Assembly: GCF_002811245.1 (NCBI RefSeq)
Contig: NZ_NIVQ01000008.1
Span: 1-64,000 of the forward strand
Origin: Vibrio salilacus
Lineage (GTDB): Bacteria > Pseudomonadota > Gammaproteobacteria > Enterobacterales > Vibrionaceae
Direction: 5' to 3'
DNA length: 64,000 bases
Shown here: piece by piece, positions 9,507 through 18,764 of the stretch
How positions within the stretch are numbered: the first letter of the stretch is position 1
Layout: every line of letters begins with the position of its first letter
The notes under the pieces: generated by a model
The model's input: only the letters and a program-made list of their open reading frames with translations
Databases searched by the model: none
What the model was told of the DNA's origin: nothing
Translations under genes and position numbers: made by a program

Positions 9507-10643
9507 ATGTTTGATTATGAAATCTTGCGATTCATCTGGTGGGTACTGATTGGTGTGCTACTGGTTGGTTTTGCTGTGACTGATGGTTTCGATATGGGTG
9601 TGGGCGCGCTTGTGCCCGTGATTGGTAAAACTGACACAGAGCGCCGTGTGATGATCAACACCATCGCACCGCACTGGGATGGCAACCAAGTCTGGTTAAT
9701 CACCGCTGGTGGCGCTTTGTTTGCAGCATGGCCACTTGTATATGCAACGTCATTCTCAGGTTTTTACCTGGCTATGTATATTACCCTTGCGGCGCTGTGG
9801 CTACGTCCTTTGGGCCTAGACTACCGTTCTAAGATTGAAAACCCACAGTGGCGTAATGTGTGGGATGGCGCTATCTGTTTCAGTGGTGCAGTGCCTCCAG
9901 TTATCTTCGGTGTCGCTTTTGGTAATTTGCTACAAGGCGTTCCATTTGAGCTCAATGACTTACTGATGTCTCAGTACAAAGGCACCTTCTTTGCTCTGCT
10001 TAATCCATTTGCTTTGCTATGTGGTGTATTAAGCCTGATGTTGTTTGTTCTTCAGGGTTCAACTTGGTTACAGATGAAAACCACTCAAGCGCTGCATGTG
10101 CGTGCTCGTAATACCGCGCAGATTGCAGGTCTGATTGTCGTTACACTGTTTGTAATAGGTGGCTTTTGGGTTCAGTCTATTGAAGGTTATGTCATTAACA
10201 GTACTCTAGATACCTTCGCCGATTCAAACCCATTGAACAAAGAAGTGGTGACTCAAGCAGGTGCCTGGATGACAAACTTCGCAACCTATCCAGCGATGTG
10301 GGCGGCACCGATCTTAGGGGTATTTATGCCGCTACTTGCCGTGGTCGCTTCTCGTTTAGAGCGTGGTGGCTTTGCCTTCCTATTCTCTAGCTTGGCCAAC
10401 GCTGGTGTGATTTTAACCGCCGGTTTTGCGATGTTCCCGTTTGTCATGCCGTCAAGCCTTGTGCCTAACCACAGCTTAACCATGTGGGACTCAACAGCAA
10501 GTGAGTTGACGCTAGGTCTAATGACGGCGATTGCTGCGGTAATGGTTCCTGTGATTCTTGGCTACACGACTTGGACTTATTACAAAATGTTCGGTCGCTT
10601 AGATAACAAGCACATTGAAGACAACGACGTTTCAGCTTACTAA
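9507..10643 (+). CDS. cydB: CydB, cytochrome bd ubiquinol oxidase subunit II
   Basis: Integral membrane partner of CydA; 378 residues, as in E. coli (379). The N-terminus reads MFDYEILRFIWWVLIGVLLVG, followed by DGFDMGVGALVP, the family's conserved second-helix motif, and HWDGNQVWLITAGGALFAAWP. About eight membrane helices can be seen. An AAGGAGAG ribosome site precedes the ATG, 15 bases after cydA. Translation of cydX starts 12 bases after its stop. Confidence 0.96.
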   Translation: MFDYEILRFIWWVLIGVLLVGFAVTDGFDMGVGALVPVIGKTDTERRVMINTIAPHWDGNQVWLITAGGALFAAWPLVYATSFSGFYLAMYITLAALWLRPLGLDYRSKIENPQWRNVWDGAICFSGAVPPVIFGVAFGNLLQGVPFELNDLLMSQYKGTFFALLNPFALLCGVLSLMLFVLQGSTWLQMKTTQALHVRARNTAQIAGLIVVTLFVIGGFWVQSIEGYVINSTLDTFADSNPLNKEVVTQAGAWMTNFATYPAMWAAPILGVFMPLLAVVASRLERGGFAFLFSSLANAGVILTAGFAMFPFVMPSSLVPNHSLTMWDSTASELTLGLMTAIAAVMVPVILGYTTWTYYKMFGRLDNKHIEDNDVSAY

Positions 10644-10655
10644 GGAGCATTGACT

Positions 10656-10763
10656 ATGTGGTATTTTGCATGGATTCTAGGTGTACTATTGGCTTGTGCA
10701 TTTGGCATCATCAACGCTCTTTGGTTAGAGCACTCTGAAATGATGGACAAAGACAGTGAGTAA
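10656..10763 (+). CDS. cydX: CydX, small subunit of cytochrome bd oxidase
   Basis: A 35-residue single-helix protein (MWYFAWILGVLLACAFGIIN at its start, then ALWLEHSEMMDKDSE). The MWYFAWILG start and the conserved Glu after the helix are typical of CydX (YbgT), which binds CydAB and is needed for a stable, active oxidase. An AAGGAG site precedes the ATG. Its stop overlaps the start of ybgE by eight bases, suggesting translational coupling. Confidence 0.93.
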   Translation: MWYFAWILGVLLACAFGIINALWLEHSEMMDKDSE

Positions 10764-11064
10764 TCTCTCTGAGCAGGTGGCGAAACTTCATGCCCCTGTT
10801 GATAAGGCTCTTTTGAGAGCCTTATCTCTGGTTCTTGGTTTTTATCATGTCGCAATGGTAATGTGGAATCCAGAACTCTATGCAGCATCGATTGGCGGTT
10901 TTAACGGCCTGATTTCACCGATGCTGATTTGGGCGGTGTGCTCAAGTATGGTATTTGGGCTGGGTTTTAAACCACGCAATTGGTACTGGCAGTTGTTGTT
11001 TAGCCCTTATTGCAGTTTGACCATCTTAATGTATTTATCGGTACTACGTTTAACCTCGTTTTGA
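10756..11064 (+). CDS. ybgE: YbgE, cyd-operon membrane protein
   Basis: 102-residue protein with three hydrophobic segments (about 23-40, 52-68, 76-98), matching the cyd-operon YbgE family found after cydX in gammaproteobacteria. Its function is unknown. The start is GTG 10756, inside the end of cydX. It is the last gene of the operon and is followed by a terminator. Confidence 0.85.
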   Translation: MSNLSEQVAKLHAPVDKALLRALSLVLGFYHVAMVMWNPELYAASIGGFNGLISPMLIWAVCSSMVFGLGFKPRNWYWQLLFSPYCSLTILMYLSVLRLTSF

Positions 11065-11087
11065 GCTTAATGACAAACCGGTTGTAT

Positions 11088-11128
11088 AAAAAAAGCGCGA
11101 CTCATTGAAGAGTGAGCGCTTTTTTTTG
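11088..11128 (+). terminator. Rho-independent terminator after ybgE
   Basis: An A-rich run, AAGCGCGACTC, loop ATTGAA, then GAGTGAGCGCTTTTTTTT. The stem contains one unpaired or mismatched position. It separates the cyd and tol transcripts. Confidence 0.75.
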
Positions 11129-11235
11129 TTTCAAGTTTTGAATTCATCGATTTACCCTTGCATTGTGGGTGACGAGTTGCGTTATAGTATCGAGTCAGAA
11201 AAGTAATTGGTGATAATTCACTGGTGGGGAGTAAG

Positions 11236-11655
11236 GTGCAACAGCAAGCTGCGACTTTTGAATGGCCGGTAACGGTGTATTACGAAGATACTGATGCCGG
11301 TGGCGTTGTATATCATTCGAACTATCTCAAATTCTTTGAGCGGGCAAGAACAGAACTGCTTCGCACAATTGGTGTGTCGCAACAGGTGCTGTTGGAACAA
11401 AACTTAGGATTTGTAGTCCGACACATGGACATTGATTTCTTACAAGGCGCGCGTCTCGATGACCACCTGACAGTGACGACCAAAATTGCTGACCTGAAAA
11501 AAGCCTCATTGGTCTTCTGTCAGGAGATCGTTAATCGTGATGGCAAAACATTGTGTAAAGCAATGGTTAAGGTAGCATGTATCGATAATAAAAAAATGAG
11601 GCCGAAAGCGATGCCTAAATCAATAGTGATGGAGTTAACTTATAGTGACCGCTGA
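11236..11655 (+). CDS. ybgC: YbgC, acyl-CoA thioesterase of the tol-pal operon
   Basis: Hot-dog-fold thioesterase, first gene of the Tol-Pal cluster; in E. coli it interacts with the acyl carrier and phospholipid synthesis machinery. The signature [20 protein letters not shown] contains the catalytic Asp of the 4-hydroxybenzoyl-CoA thioesterase family. I prefer GTG 11236, four bases after GGAG, giving 139 residues; GTG 11224 is also possible (143 residues) but lacks a ribosome site. The gene overlaps tolQ by 11 bases, consistent with one transcript. Confidence 0.92.
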   Translation: MQQQAATFEWPVTVYYEDTDAGGVVYHSNYLKFFERARTELLRTIGVSQQVLLEQNLGFVVRHMDIDFLQGARLDDHLTVTTKIADLKKASLVFCQEIVNRDGKTLCKAMVKVACIDNKKMRPKAMPKSIVMELTYSDR

Positions 11656-12343
11656 TATCTCGATGCTCGATCTGTTTTTGCAGGCTAGCCTGCTTGTAAA
11701 AATGGTAATGCTGATTCTTTTAGGTATGTCGATCCTTTCTTGGGCGATGATCATCAAACGTAGCAAAGTATTGTCCCAAGCCGCGAAAGATACCGAAAAA
11801 TTCGAAGACCAGTTTTGGTCGGGGACTGACCTATCGATCCTTTATCAAAATGCTAAAAAACGTAAAGATGAATTAACCGGCACTGAAGAGATCTTCTATT
11901 CAGGTTTTACCGAATTTGCGCGTTTACGTAAATCTAACTCTGGCTCACCAGATTACATTATGGAAGGCACTGGGCGTACCATGCGTGTTGCGGTTGCGCG
12001 TGAAGTAGACGAGTTAGAGAGCCATTTGCCTTTCTTAGCAACAGTCGGCTCTATCAGTCCTTATATCGGCTTGTTTGGTACGGTATGGGGCATCATGCAT
12101 GCGTTCATCGCATTAGGTGAAGTTAAGCAAGCAACATTAGCCATGGTGGCTCCGGGTATCGCGGAAGCCTTGGTTGCAACCGCGATGGGCTTATTTGCCG
12201 CGATTCCTGCTGTTATGGCCTATAACCGCCTCAGCAACCAAGTGGGTAAGCTTGAGCATAACTATGCGACGTTTTCTGAAGAGTTCCACAGTATTTTGCA
12301 CCGTCAAGCCATGGCTGGGCGAGACACAGTGCATAAGGATTAA
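11645..12343 (+). CDS. tolQ: TolQ, proton-channel subunit of the Tol-Pal motor
   Basis: MotA/TolQ/ExbB-family inner-membrane protein that with TolR uses the proton gradient to drive TolA and constrict the envelope at division. The 232 residues contain three membrane helices (about 13-35, 135-157, 170-192) and the family block [19 protein letters not shown]. The start is GTG 11645 within the end of ybgC; E. coli TolQ is 230 residues, so this start fits. The stop overlaps or abuts the tolR start region. Confidence 0.96.
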   Translation: MTADISMLDLFLQASLLVKMVMLILLGMSILSWAMIIKRSKVLSQAAKDTEKFEDQFWSGTDLSILYQNAKKRKDELTGTEEIFYSGFTEFARLRKSNSGSPDYIMEGTGRTMRVAVAREVDELESHLPFLATVGSISPYIGLFGTVWGIMHAFIALGEVKQATLAMVAPGIAEALVATAMGLFAAIPAVMAYNRLSNQVGKLEHNYATFSEEFHSILHRQAMAGRDTVHKD

Positions 12344-12348
12344 TGGTA

Positions 12349-12792
12349 ATGGCTGGTTACCAAACGAAAAAGCGAAAACTGACGGCTGAAATCAATGTGG
12401 TTCCTTACATCGACGTGATGTTGGTGCTGCTGATCATTTTCATGGTTACCTCTCCCTTTGTTACTCAAGGGGTCGATGTTGAATTGCCAAAAACCGCCAC
12501 GGCTAAACCGGCTTCCGATCTTGCAGGTGACAGTGATGCTAGCTTTATCATTGTTGAAATCGACAAAGAGGGTAATTTGGGGCTTAGCGTCAATGATGAA
12601 GAAGTCACGCGCGGTATTTCGTTGCAAGATGTGATTGTCCGAGTCAAAGCTGAGTTATCACTTAAACCCAATTCACCGGTTGCGGTGGGTGGAGATGCAG
12701 CCACGCCATACGCTGATGTGGTTTTGGTTTTAGACGAATTGAGTCGCGCTGGTATCCCGAAAGTCGGGTTGCTGACGGACATAAAGGAATAA
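12349..12792 (+). CDS. tolR: TolR, proton-channel subunit of the Tol-Pal motor
   Basis: ExbD/TolR-family protein with one membrane helix (about 15-38) carrying Asp22 in VVPYIDVMLVLLIIF, the protonatable residue equivalent to E. coli Asp23. The remaining periplasmic domain dimerises. I chose ATG 12349 (MAGYQTKK), nine bases after AAGGA; an ATG two codons earlier (12343) overlaps the tolQ stop and sits too close to the ribosome site. The product is 147 residues. Confidence 0.95.
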   Translation: MAGYQTKKRKLTAEINVVPYIDVMLVLLIIFMVTSPFVTQGVDVELPKTATAKPASDLAGDSDASFIIVEIDKEGNLGLSVNDEEVTRGISLQDVIVRVKAELSLKPNSPVAVGGDAATPYADVVLVLDELSRAGIPKVGLLTDIKE

Positions 12793-12804
12793 CGTTCGCG
12801 ATTC

Positions 12805-13875
12805 ATGAAAGAGAAGCAAATTAAAAAAAGTAGCGACTACAAAAAGCCGATTCTAATCTCGGCCGCTTTGCATGGGTTATTGATTATCGCCCTTATCTGG
12901 GGCACGGACTTTACCATGTCCAAGCCAGAGCCGAGCGGCAGAATGGTTCAGGCGGTGGTGATAGATCCGGCACTGGTTAAGCAACAGGCGCAGCAAATTC
13001 GTAGTCAGCGTGAAGCGGCGGCGAAAAAAGAGCAAGATCGCCTGGATAAACTGCGTCGGGAAAGCGAGCAGCTCGAAAAAAATCGTAAGATAGAAGAAGA
13101 ACGTATCCGCAAGCTCAAAGAGCAGCAAGTTAAAGAAGCTAAAGCGACCCGTGAGGCAGAAAAGCGTCGCGCAGAAAAAGAAAAACAGCGTCAAGCTGAA
13201 GAAAAACGTGCTCAAGAAGAAAAGCAGCGCGCGGTTAAGCTCGAGCAAGAACGTAAAGCGAAAGAGCAAGCAGTCAAAAAAGCGGAACAAGAACGTTTAG
13301 CCAAAGAGGCCGCCATTGCGAAAGCAGAGCAAGAGCGAGTGGCACGCGAAAAAGCGGCGAAAGAGGCTGAAGAAAAAGCCCGTCGCGAACGTGAAGCCGC
13401 CGCCAAAGCGGAACAACAACGTATAGCGCAAGAAAAGGCCGCAAAAGAAGCGGCGGAAAAAGCCCGTAAAGAAAAGCAGCGTTTAGAACGTATTGAGCGA
13501 GAGCGTAAAGAGCAAGAAGCCGCACTGAATGACATTTTTTCTGGTCTTGAGTCGGAAGCCGAGCTCAACTCCTCAGCGCGTTCTAAGTTTGTTGCCAATG
13601 AAGCACAGCGTTATGGTGCGATTTATACGCAGCTGATCCAACAAAACTTATTGTTGGAGGACAGCTTTCGGGGAAAGTCTTGCCGAGTTAACTTACGTCT
13701 GATCCCAACCGGAGCAGATGCAATTTTGGGCAATCTCTCGGTTCTAGAGGGCGACAGCCGTTTATGTGCGGCAACCAAGCGAGCCGTGTCTCGTGTAAAC
13801 AGTTTTCCATTACCGAAAGACCCAGATATTGTCAACAAAGTGAAGAATATCAATTTAACCGTAGTACCTGAGTGA
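12805..13875 (+). CDS. tolA: TolA, energy-transducing periplasm-spanning protein
   Basis: Anchored in the inner membrane, it reaches Pal and TolB at the outer membrane. Domain I is a single helix (about residues 15-33, ISAALHGLLIIALIWG). Domain II (about 65-250) is a very long charged helix of Lys/Glu/Ala/Arg/Gln repeats such as KAEQER and EKAAKEAEEKA. Domain III (about 255-356) is the globular C-terminal domain with the Cys pair in GKSCRVNLRLIP and DSRLCAATKRAV. At 356 residues it is somewhat shorter than the E. coli protein (421), the difference being in the repetitive helix. Confidence 0.95.
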   Translation: MKEKQIKKSSDYKKPILISAALHGLLIIALIWGTDFTMSKPEPSGRMVQAVVIDPALVKQQAQQIRSQREAAAKKEQDRLDKLRRESEQLEKNRKIEEERIRKLKEQQVKEAKATREAEKRRAEKEKQRQAEEKRAQEEKQRAVKLEQERKAKEQAVKKAEQERLAKEAAIAKAEQERVAREKAAKEAEEKARREREAAAKAEQQRIAQEKAAKEAAEKARKEKQRLERIERERKEQEAALNDIFSGLESEAELNSSARSKFVANEAQRYGAIYTQLIQQNLLLEDSFRGKSCRVNLRLIPTGADAILGNLSVLEGDSRLCAATKRAVSRVNSFPLPKDPDIVNKVKNINLTVVPE

Positions 13876-13888
13876 TAAGGAATAGCTT

Positions 13889-15241
13889 GTGTTAAAGCGA
13901 CTAGTAATAGGATGTGTGCTCACGTTGTTGAGCGTAGTTCAAACGGCAAATGCCGCGTTAGAGTTGGTCATAACTGATGGTATCGACTCGGCGCGTCCCA
14001 TCGCTATTGTGCCATTTCAATGGGATGGCCCAGGTAAATTGCCTCAAGACGTTTCGTCTGTTATTGCCTCCGATTTACAACGCAGCGGTAAGTTTAGCCC
14101 AGTTGCGACGAGTAAGATGCCACAAACACCGTACAGCGAAGCCGAAGTCGACTTCAATGCTTGGACCGGGCTTGGGGTTGATGCGTTAGTCACAGGTTCG
14201 ATTACACAAAATGCTGAAGGCAATTACGTGATCAATTATCAATTGGTTGACGTGGTGCGTGGTCAGTTAACGCAAGGCCAGAGCAAAGCGTTAAGCAAGG
14301 ATGGCCAGTTAGTACTGTCAAAAGATCATGTGCTATTTAACAAACGTGCCACTGTGCCCGGTAAGCGCATGCGTGAGTATGCACACCGCATTTCTGATTT
14401 GGTGTATGAAGCTTTAACGGGTGAAAAGGGCGCTTTCTTAACGCGCATTGCTTATGTGGTGGTCAACGATAGTGACAGTTTTCCTTATCAACTACGCGTG
14501 GCGGATTATGATGGCTACAACGAACGTTTAGTATTACGTTCGAAGCAACCCTTGATGTCTCCGGCTTGGTCACCAGATGGTCAGAAGCTGGCTTATGTCA
14601 GTTTCCAAAATGGTCAAGCTGAGATCTTTATCATGAACATCTACACCGGTGAACGTGAGAAAGTGACGTCATACCCGCGTCATAATGGTGCGCCAAGATT
14701 CTCACCTGATGGCAGTCAGCTTGCTTTAGTCTTGTCCAAAACGGGCAGCTTGCAAGTGTATACGCTTGACCTGACCACAAAAAAACTGACTCAAATAACT
14801 CGTGGTCGATCTAATAATACCGAGCCATATTGGCATCCAGATGGTAAATCTCTTATCTTTACCTCCGATCGGGGTGGAAAACCTCAGATTTATAAAGTAA
14901 ATTTGGCAGATGGTTCAGCAAATCGTTTAACTTGGCAGGGTAGCCAAAACTTAGGTGGTCAAATTACCCCAGATGGTCGCTTCTTAGTGATGGTTAATCG
15001 CAGCAACACGGGCTTTAATCTCGCCAAGCTTGATTTGGAAACTGGGGCGATGGAAATATTAACCAAAACATTGCTAGATGAGTCTCCGAGTATTTCACCA
15101 AACGGTGGTATGGTCATTTATAGCTCGATCTACAACCAGAAAAATGTACTATCAATGGTCTCTATTGATGGACGCTTTAAAGCAAGATTACCGGCAACAA
15201 ATGGTCGAGTTCGTGCTCCTGCATGGTCACCGTTTTTATAG
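13889..15241 (+). CDS. tolB: TolB, periplasmic beta-propeller of the Tol-Pal system
   Basis: Binds Pal and TolA in the periplasm. A signal peptide (residues 1-23, ending TANA) precedes the N-terminal TolA-binding region, a D1 domain, and a six-bladed propeller (about 190-450) recognised by repeated SPDG or [17 protein letters not shown] blades ([38 protein letters not shown]). The start is GTG 13889; length (450) is close to E. coli (430). It is 13 bases downstream of tolA. Confidence 0.95.
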   Translation: MLKRLVIGCVLTLLSVVQTANAALELVITDGIDSARPIAIVPFQWDGPGKLPQDVSSVIASDLQRSGKFSPVATSKMPQTPYSEAEVDFNAWTGLGVDALVTGSITQNAEGNYVINYQLVDVVRGQLTQGQSKALSKDGQLVLSKDHVLFNKRATVPGKRMREYAHRISDLVYEALTGEKGAFLTRIAYVVVNDSDSFPYQLRVADYDGYNERLVLRSKQPLMSPAWSPDGQKLAYVSFQNGQAEIFIMNIYTGEREKVTSYPRHNGAPRFSPDGSQLALVLSKTGSLQVYTLDLTTKKLTQITRGRSNNTEPYWHPDGKSLIFTSDRGGKPQIYKVNLADGSANRLTWQGSQNLGGQITPDGRFLVMVNRSNTGFNLAKLDLETGAMEILTKTLLDESPSISPNGGMVIYSSIYNQKNVLSMVSIDGRFKARLPATNGRVRAPAWSPFL

Positions 15242-15275
15242 CAAGTAAGTATCAATAACAAAGGAAACGATAATA

Positions 15276-15803
15276 ATGCAACTTAACAAAGTTCTTAAAG
15301 GGCTTCTAATTGCGCTACCAGTACTTGCAGTTACTGCATGTAGCTCAAGCGATGACGCGGCCAATGCATCTGGCTCTACTCAGACTAATCAAACTCAAAC
15401 TGTTGATAACACCGCTGTATCTCCACTGGATGCAAACGGTCAACTGTCAGAGCAAGAGCTAAAAGAGCAAGCGCTACGCGAAACTCAAACCATCTACTTT
15501 GCTTTTGACAACGCGACGATTGCTGGCGACTACGAAGAGATGCTAGCAGCACACGCAGCATACCTAAGCAAAAACCCAGCACTAAACGTAACGGTTGAAG
15601 GTCATGCCGATGAGCGTGGTACTCCAGAGTACAACATCGCACTAGGCGAACGTCGTGCAAGCGCGGTATCTAAGTACCTACAAGCTTTAGGCGTTCAGGC
15701 TGACCAGATCTCTATCGTAAGCTACGGTGAAGAGAAACCACTTCTTCTAGGCCAATCAGAAGATGTATACGCTAAGAACCGCCGCGCAGTTCTAGTGTAT
15801 TAA
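15276..15803 (+). CDS. pal: Pal, peptidoglycan-associated outer-membrane lipoprotein
   Basis: Lipoprotein signal with lipobox VTAC (Cys22 lipidated), a flexible Ser/Asn/Thr-rich linker (about 23-60), and an OmpA-like peptidoglycan-binding domain (about 70-175) with [31 protein letters not shown] and NRRAVLVY. Asp and Arg in the ADERGT segment bind diaminopimelate. The 175-residue length is typical. It is 34 bases after tolB with an AAAGGAAA ribosome site. Confidence 0.96.
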   Translation: MQLNKVLKGLLIALPVLAVTACSSSDDAANASGSTQTNQTQTVDNTAVSPLDANGQLSEQELKEQALRETQTIYFAFDNATIAGDYEEMLAAHAAYLSKNPALNVTVEGHADERGTPEYNIALGERRASAVSKYLQALGVQADQISIVSYGEEKPLLLGQSEDVYAKNRRAVLVY

Positions 15804-15818
15804 TAAAGGAAATACCTG

Positions 15819-16586
15819 ATGTTCAGTAACCTTAAGCGCGTTGTTACGCTTACGTTACTGGCAAGTGCAGCGAGCCATTCGTTCGCTGCACCAGCTCCAG
15901 TATCCGATCTAGGCGGCAGCAACACTGTCAACACCACGTCTTCGGCTTCTAATGAAACCGATGTCCAGCGCTTAGAGCGCCTATTGGAAAATCGTAATCG
16001 AGTTCAGTTGCAAATGCAGCAGCAGCTTGATGACATGTCACTTGAAATCAGCAACCTTCGTGGTCAGCTCGAAAAAAGTACTTACGACATGCAACAAATG
16101 TTGCAGCGTCAACGTGAACTGTTTATCGAATTAGATAAACTGCGCTCACAAGTCACAAACCCTGCAGAAACACCGCAACTGAGTGACAGTCAACCAGAAA
16201 AGACGGGCACTTTCAGCTCTGACGTTGACGAACAAACCGCGTATCAAAATGCGGTCGACCTAATTCTGAAAAAGCGTGATTACACGGGGGCGATTACTGC
16301 GTTCAAGCAGTTCCAAAACGATTATCCGGAATCTAGCTTTACGCCTAACTCACATTACTGGTTAGGCCAGCTTTATTTTGCCAAAAAGCAAGATACAGAA
16401 GCCGCGAAAAGTTTTGCCGCGGTAGTGGCGTACAAAGAGTCTAATAAGCGTGCTGATGCGTTGGTTAAGTTGGGTGATCTCGCCCAGCGCAATAATAACC
16501 AACAGCAAGCGACTAAGTACTATCAGCAAGTCGTTGCAGAGTATCCCAATAGTGCCTCGGCTAAATTGGCGCAAGAGCATTTGTAG
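15819..16586 (+). CDS. cpoB: CpoB (YbgF), TolA-interacting division coordinator
   Basis: Periplasmic protein that links Tol-Pal constriction with peptidoglycan synthesis by PBP1B in E. coli. A signal peptide (1-24, ending SFA) is followed by a trimerising coiled coil (about 48-110, Gln/Leu/Arg-rich) and a TPR domain (about 135-255) with repeats such as YQNAVDLILKKRDYTGAITA and HYWLGQLYFAKKQDTEAAK. It is the last gene of the operon, 15 bases after pal, and is followed by a strong terminator. Confidence 0.93.
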   Translation: MFSNLKRVVTLTLLASAASHSFAAPAPVSDLGGSNTVNTTSSASNETDVQRLERLLENRNRVQLQMQQQLDDMSLEISNLRGQLEKSTYDMQQMLQRQRELFIELDKLRSQVTNPAETPQLSDSQPEKTGTFSSDVDEQTAYQNAVDLILKKRDYTGAITAFKQFQNDYPESSFTPNSHYWLGQLYFAKKQDTEAAKSFAAVVAYKESNKRADALVKLGDLAQRNNNQQQATKYYQQVVAEYPNSASAKLAQEHL

Positions 16587-16601
16587 TCTTACCCAACAGT
16601 C

Positions 16602-16628
16602 AAAAAGGAGCGCCAGTCGCTCCTTTTT
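16602..16628 (+). terminator. Rho-independent terminator of the tol-pal operon
   Basis: AAAAAGGAGCG, loop CCAGT, CGCTCC then seven T. The stem is perfect and lies 15 bases after the cpoB stop. Confidence 0.88.
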
Positions 16629-16716
16629 TTAATTCTGCTATTGAGCGAAACTGGCATCTACGCCAGCGTTAAGGTTACAATAGCCGGATTATAGGAAGTT
16701 GCGTAGAGCAAGAGCA

Positions 16717-17778
16717 ATGAGCCACATATTAGACAAAATAGAGACCGTTTACCCATTTCCAGCAAAACCTGCACCGCTTACCAAAGAGCAGCAGCAAGCG
16801 CATATTGAGAGCATCAAAACGCTGCTGAAAGAAAAAGAGGCGGTATTGATTGCCCATTACTATACCGACCCAGAGATCCAAGCACTGGCAGAAGAAACAG
16901 GCGGCTTTGTGGGTGACTCGTTAGAGATGGCCAAGTTTGGCAATCGTCACCCGGCCAGTACGCTCATTATCGCAGGTGTACGTTTTATGGGGGAGTCAGC
17001 AAAAATCCTGACGCCTGAAAAACGTATCTTAATGCCGACGCTTAAAGCCGAATGTTCTCTTGATTTGGGTTGCCCTGCCGACAAGTTTGCACAGTTTTGT
17101 GATGCTCATCCTGATCATACGGTTGTGGTGTACGCCAACACCTCGGCGGCCGTGAAAGCGCGCGCCGATTGGGTGGTGACCTCAAGTATTGCATTGGAAA
17201 TAGTGGAACACCTTGATGCTGAAGGCAAGTCGATTATTTGGGGTCCCGATCGCCATCTAGGTTCATATATTGCCAATAAAACGGGTGCAGATATGTTGCT
17301 GTGGCAAGGCGAGTGTGTGGTACACGATGAATTTTCTGCTGATGCACTACGTAAAATGAAAAATGTCTACCCAGATGCGGCCATCCTTGTTCACCCTGAA
17401 TCACCAGCGAGCGTGGTCGAATTGGCCGATGCGGTCGGCTCTACCAGCCAATTGATCAAAGCGGCGAAAGCGCTGCCTCAGCAAAAAATGATCGTTGCCA
17501 CCGACAAAGGCATCTTCTTTAAGATGCAACAATTGGTGCCAGAAAAAGAGTTAATTGAAGCACCAACAGCAGGGGCTGGAGCAACGTGCCGTAGCTGTGC
17601 TCATTGTCCTTGGATGGCGATGAATGGCCTGAAAGCGATTGAATCTGCCTTGCGCGATGGTGGAAAAGGGCACGAAATATTTGTCGATGAGGCAACGCGT
17701 GTGAAATCATTAATTCCGCTCAACCGTATGCTCGATTTCGCAGAGCAGTTAAATATGCAAGTCAAAGGCAACGCATAA
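16717..17778 (+). CDS. nadA: NadA, quinolinate synthase
   Basis: Iron-sulfur enzyme condensing iminoaspartate with dihydroxyacetone phosphate to quinolinate in NAD synthesis. ATG 16717 gives [15 protein letters not shown], as I recall for Vibrio NadA; the open frame from TTG 16699 adds six residues without support. The 353 residues include the three [4Fe-4S] ligands Cys113 (AECSLDLGC), Cys200 (QGECVVH) and Cys297 ([10 protein letters not shown]), plus [19 protein letters not shown]. It is a monocistronic gene between terminators. Confidence 0.96.
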   Translation: MSHILDKIETVYPFPAKPAPLTKEQQQAHIESIKTLLKEKEAVLIAHYYTDPEIQALAEETGGFVGDSLEMAKFGNRHPASTLIIAGVRFMGESAKILTPEKRILMPTLKAECSLDLGCPADKFAQFCDAHPDHTVVVYANTSAAVKARADWVVTSSIALEIVEHLDAEGKSIIWGPDRHLGSYIANKTGADMLLWQGECVVHDEFSADALRKMKNVYPDAAILVHPESPASVVELADAVGSTSQLIKAAKALPQQKMIVATDKGIFFKMQQLVPEKELIEAPTAGAGATCRSCAHCPWMAMNGLKAIESALRDGGKGHEIFVDEATRVKSLIPLNRMLDFAEQLNMQVKGNA

Positions 17779-17800
17779 AAATTAGATGTCTATCGCGATG

Positions 17801-17826
17801 AAAGCCAGCCTGTCGGCTGGTTTTTA
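17801..17826 (+). terminator. Rho-independent terminator after nadA
   Basis: AAAGCCAGCC, loop TGTC, GGCTGGTTTTT; a ten-pair stem including one G-T pair, 22 bases after the stop. Confidence 0.82.
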
Positions 17827-17852
17827 CGCTAGCAAATTCTACAAGGAGCGTT

Positions 17853-17972
17853 ATGACAGTTTGGTTGGTGGTCAGAAAGTGGCTGCATTCTCACTTATTT
17901 AGTTTAAGTAGTCGAAATCTTTTGATTATGCTTTTGGCGTATATAGCGCTGATGAACGTATCGAGCACTTAA
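17853..17972 (+). CDS. Small membrane ORF of 39 residues, or truncated membrane-protein gene
   Basis: An ATG preceded by a textbook AAGGAG (five-base gap) opens a frame of 39 codons: MTVWLVVRKWLHSH, then SSRNLLIMLLAYIALMNVSS with one hydrophobic stretch. The composition is of a basic N-terminus plus one membrane helix. It lies between the nadA terminator and a bidirectional terminator, so any transcript would need its own promoter. It may be a genuine small membrane protein or the N-terminal relic of a larger channel-like protein; I cannot assign a family. Confidence 0.4.
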   Translation: MTVWLVVRKWLHSHLFSLSSRNLLIMLLAYIALMNVSST

Positions 17973-18019
17973 ACTGGCGCTCGATTACAACGTGATAATA
18001 TCAGCGCGATAAAAACAAC

Positions 18020-18045
18020 AAAACGCAGCGTTCTGGCTGCGTTTT
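18020..18045. terminator. Bidirectional terminator before the UPF0149 gene
   Basis: AAACGCAGC, loop GTTCTG, GCTGCGTTTTT. T-rich sequence follows on both strands, so it can end both the small ORF transcript and the minus-strand gene whose stop is at 18065. Confidence 0.75.
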
Positions 18046-18064
18046 TAATTGTTATTAGTCTGAT

Positions 18065-18643
18065 TTACGCTTGTTCTACGAGTATGCTCGCGCGCATTGT
18101 TAGACCGCTAAGCATGGTTGGCATTGCGTTAAAAATCTCTTCAAATTGCTCTAGTCCTTGAATACCTTGTTCTGCCAATGTCGCAATCGAGGTTTCTGGA
18201 TCATAAAGCATACTCAATGACAGTAGCACGCCGCCAAGTAGCGCATTATCTTCGCTCTCTTCTGGCATCACGGTTTCCCAATCATCACGAGTAAGTTGCC
18301 AGCCTTGCAATACGCCTTCGCAAAACTCGCGCGTACATTCAGTGACGATCTCTTCATCATCTAAAGCACAACCTTGTGGCCATTGCCAACGGTTTTCAAG
18401 TAATGCCGGTCGATAATCGTTCCACATCGCAATAATATGTTCTATATAAGCTTCTAACTGCTCACCGTCACTAAATGGTGCGACTTCCTCGCCACCCCAC
18501 AAAAATGGCAGCCACTCGTTAGGAGGCAGTATGTTTGGCGCCGCTGCCATAGCCGTGACAAAGCCTTGGGTCTTGGCTTCATTGATTAATCTTCCCTCAA
18601 GTTCAGGCAGGGCAAGTAGTTGTTGTAGTGTCAAAACAGACAT
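18065..18643 (-). CDS. UPF0149/YecA-family protein
   Basis: 192 residues of all-alpha, acidic sequence fitting the YecA/YgfB (UPF0149) family: GFVTAMAAAPNILPPNEWLPFLWG near the N-terminus (about 27-50), FCEGVLQGWQ (about 106-115) and a C-terminal helical tail. The SEC-C zinc motif found at the end of many YecA proteins is absent. Function is unknown. It is transcribed toward nadA and divergent from the sensor kinase gene, with which it shares a 121-base promoter region. Confidence 0.8.
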   Translation of the reverse strand: MSVLTLQQLLALPELEGRLINEAKTQGFVTAMAAAPNILPPNEWLPFLWGGEEVAPFSDGEQLEAYIEHIIAMWNDYRPALLENRWQWPQGCALDDEEIVTECTREFCEGVLQGWQLTRDDWETVMPEESEDNALLGGVLLSLSMLYDPETSIATLAEQGIQGLEQFEEIFNAMPTMLSGLTMRASILVEQA

Positions 18644-18764
18644 CCTATATCGAGCTAGAATAGTAATGACATGATGGTATCACAGTCAAACAGTGAGATA
18701 AAAAGGTTGCTGTGGTGATATATTCGCTATAATTTTCTTATAAATACACAAAATTCAAAGATTT

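Noticed and set aside
12877..13598. Several minus-strand frames within tolA
   Set aside because: Produced by the Lys/Glu/Ala repeat composition of tolA on the opposite strand; low-complexity Phe/Leu/Ser products.
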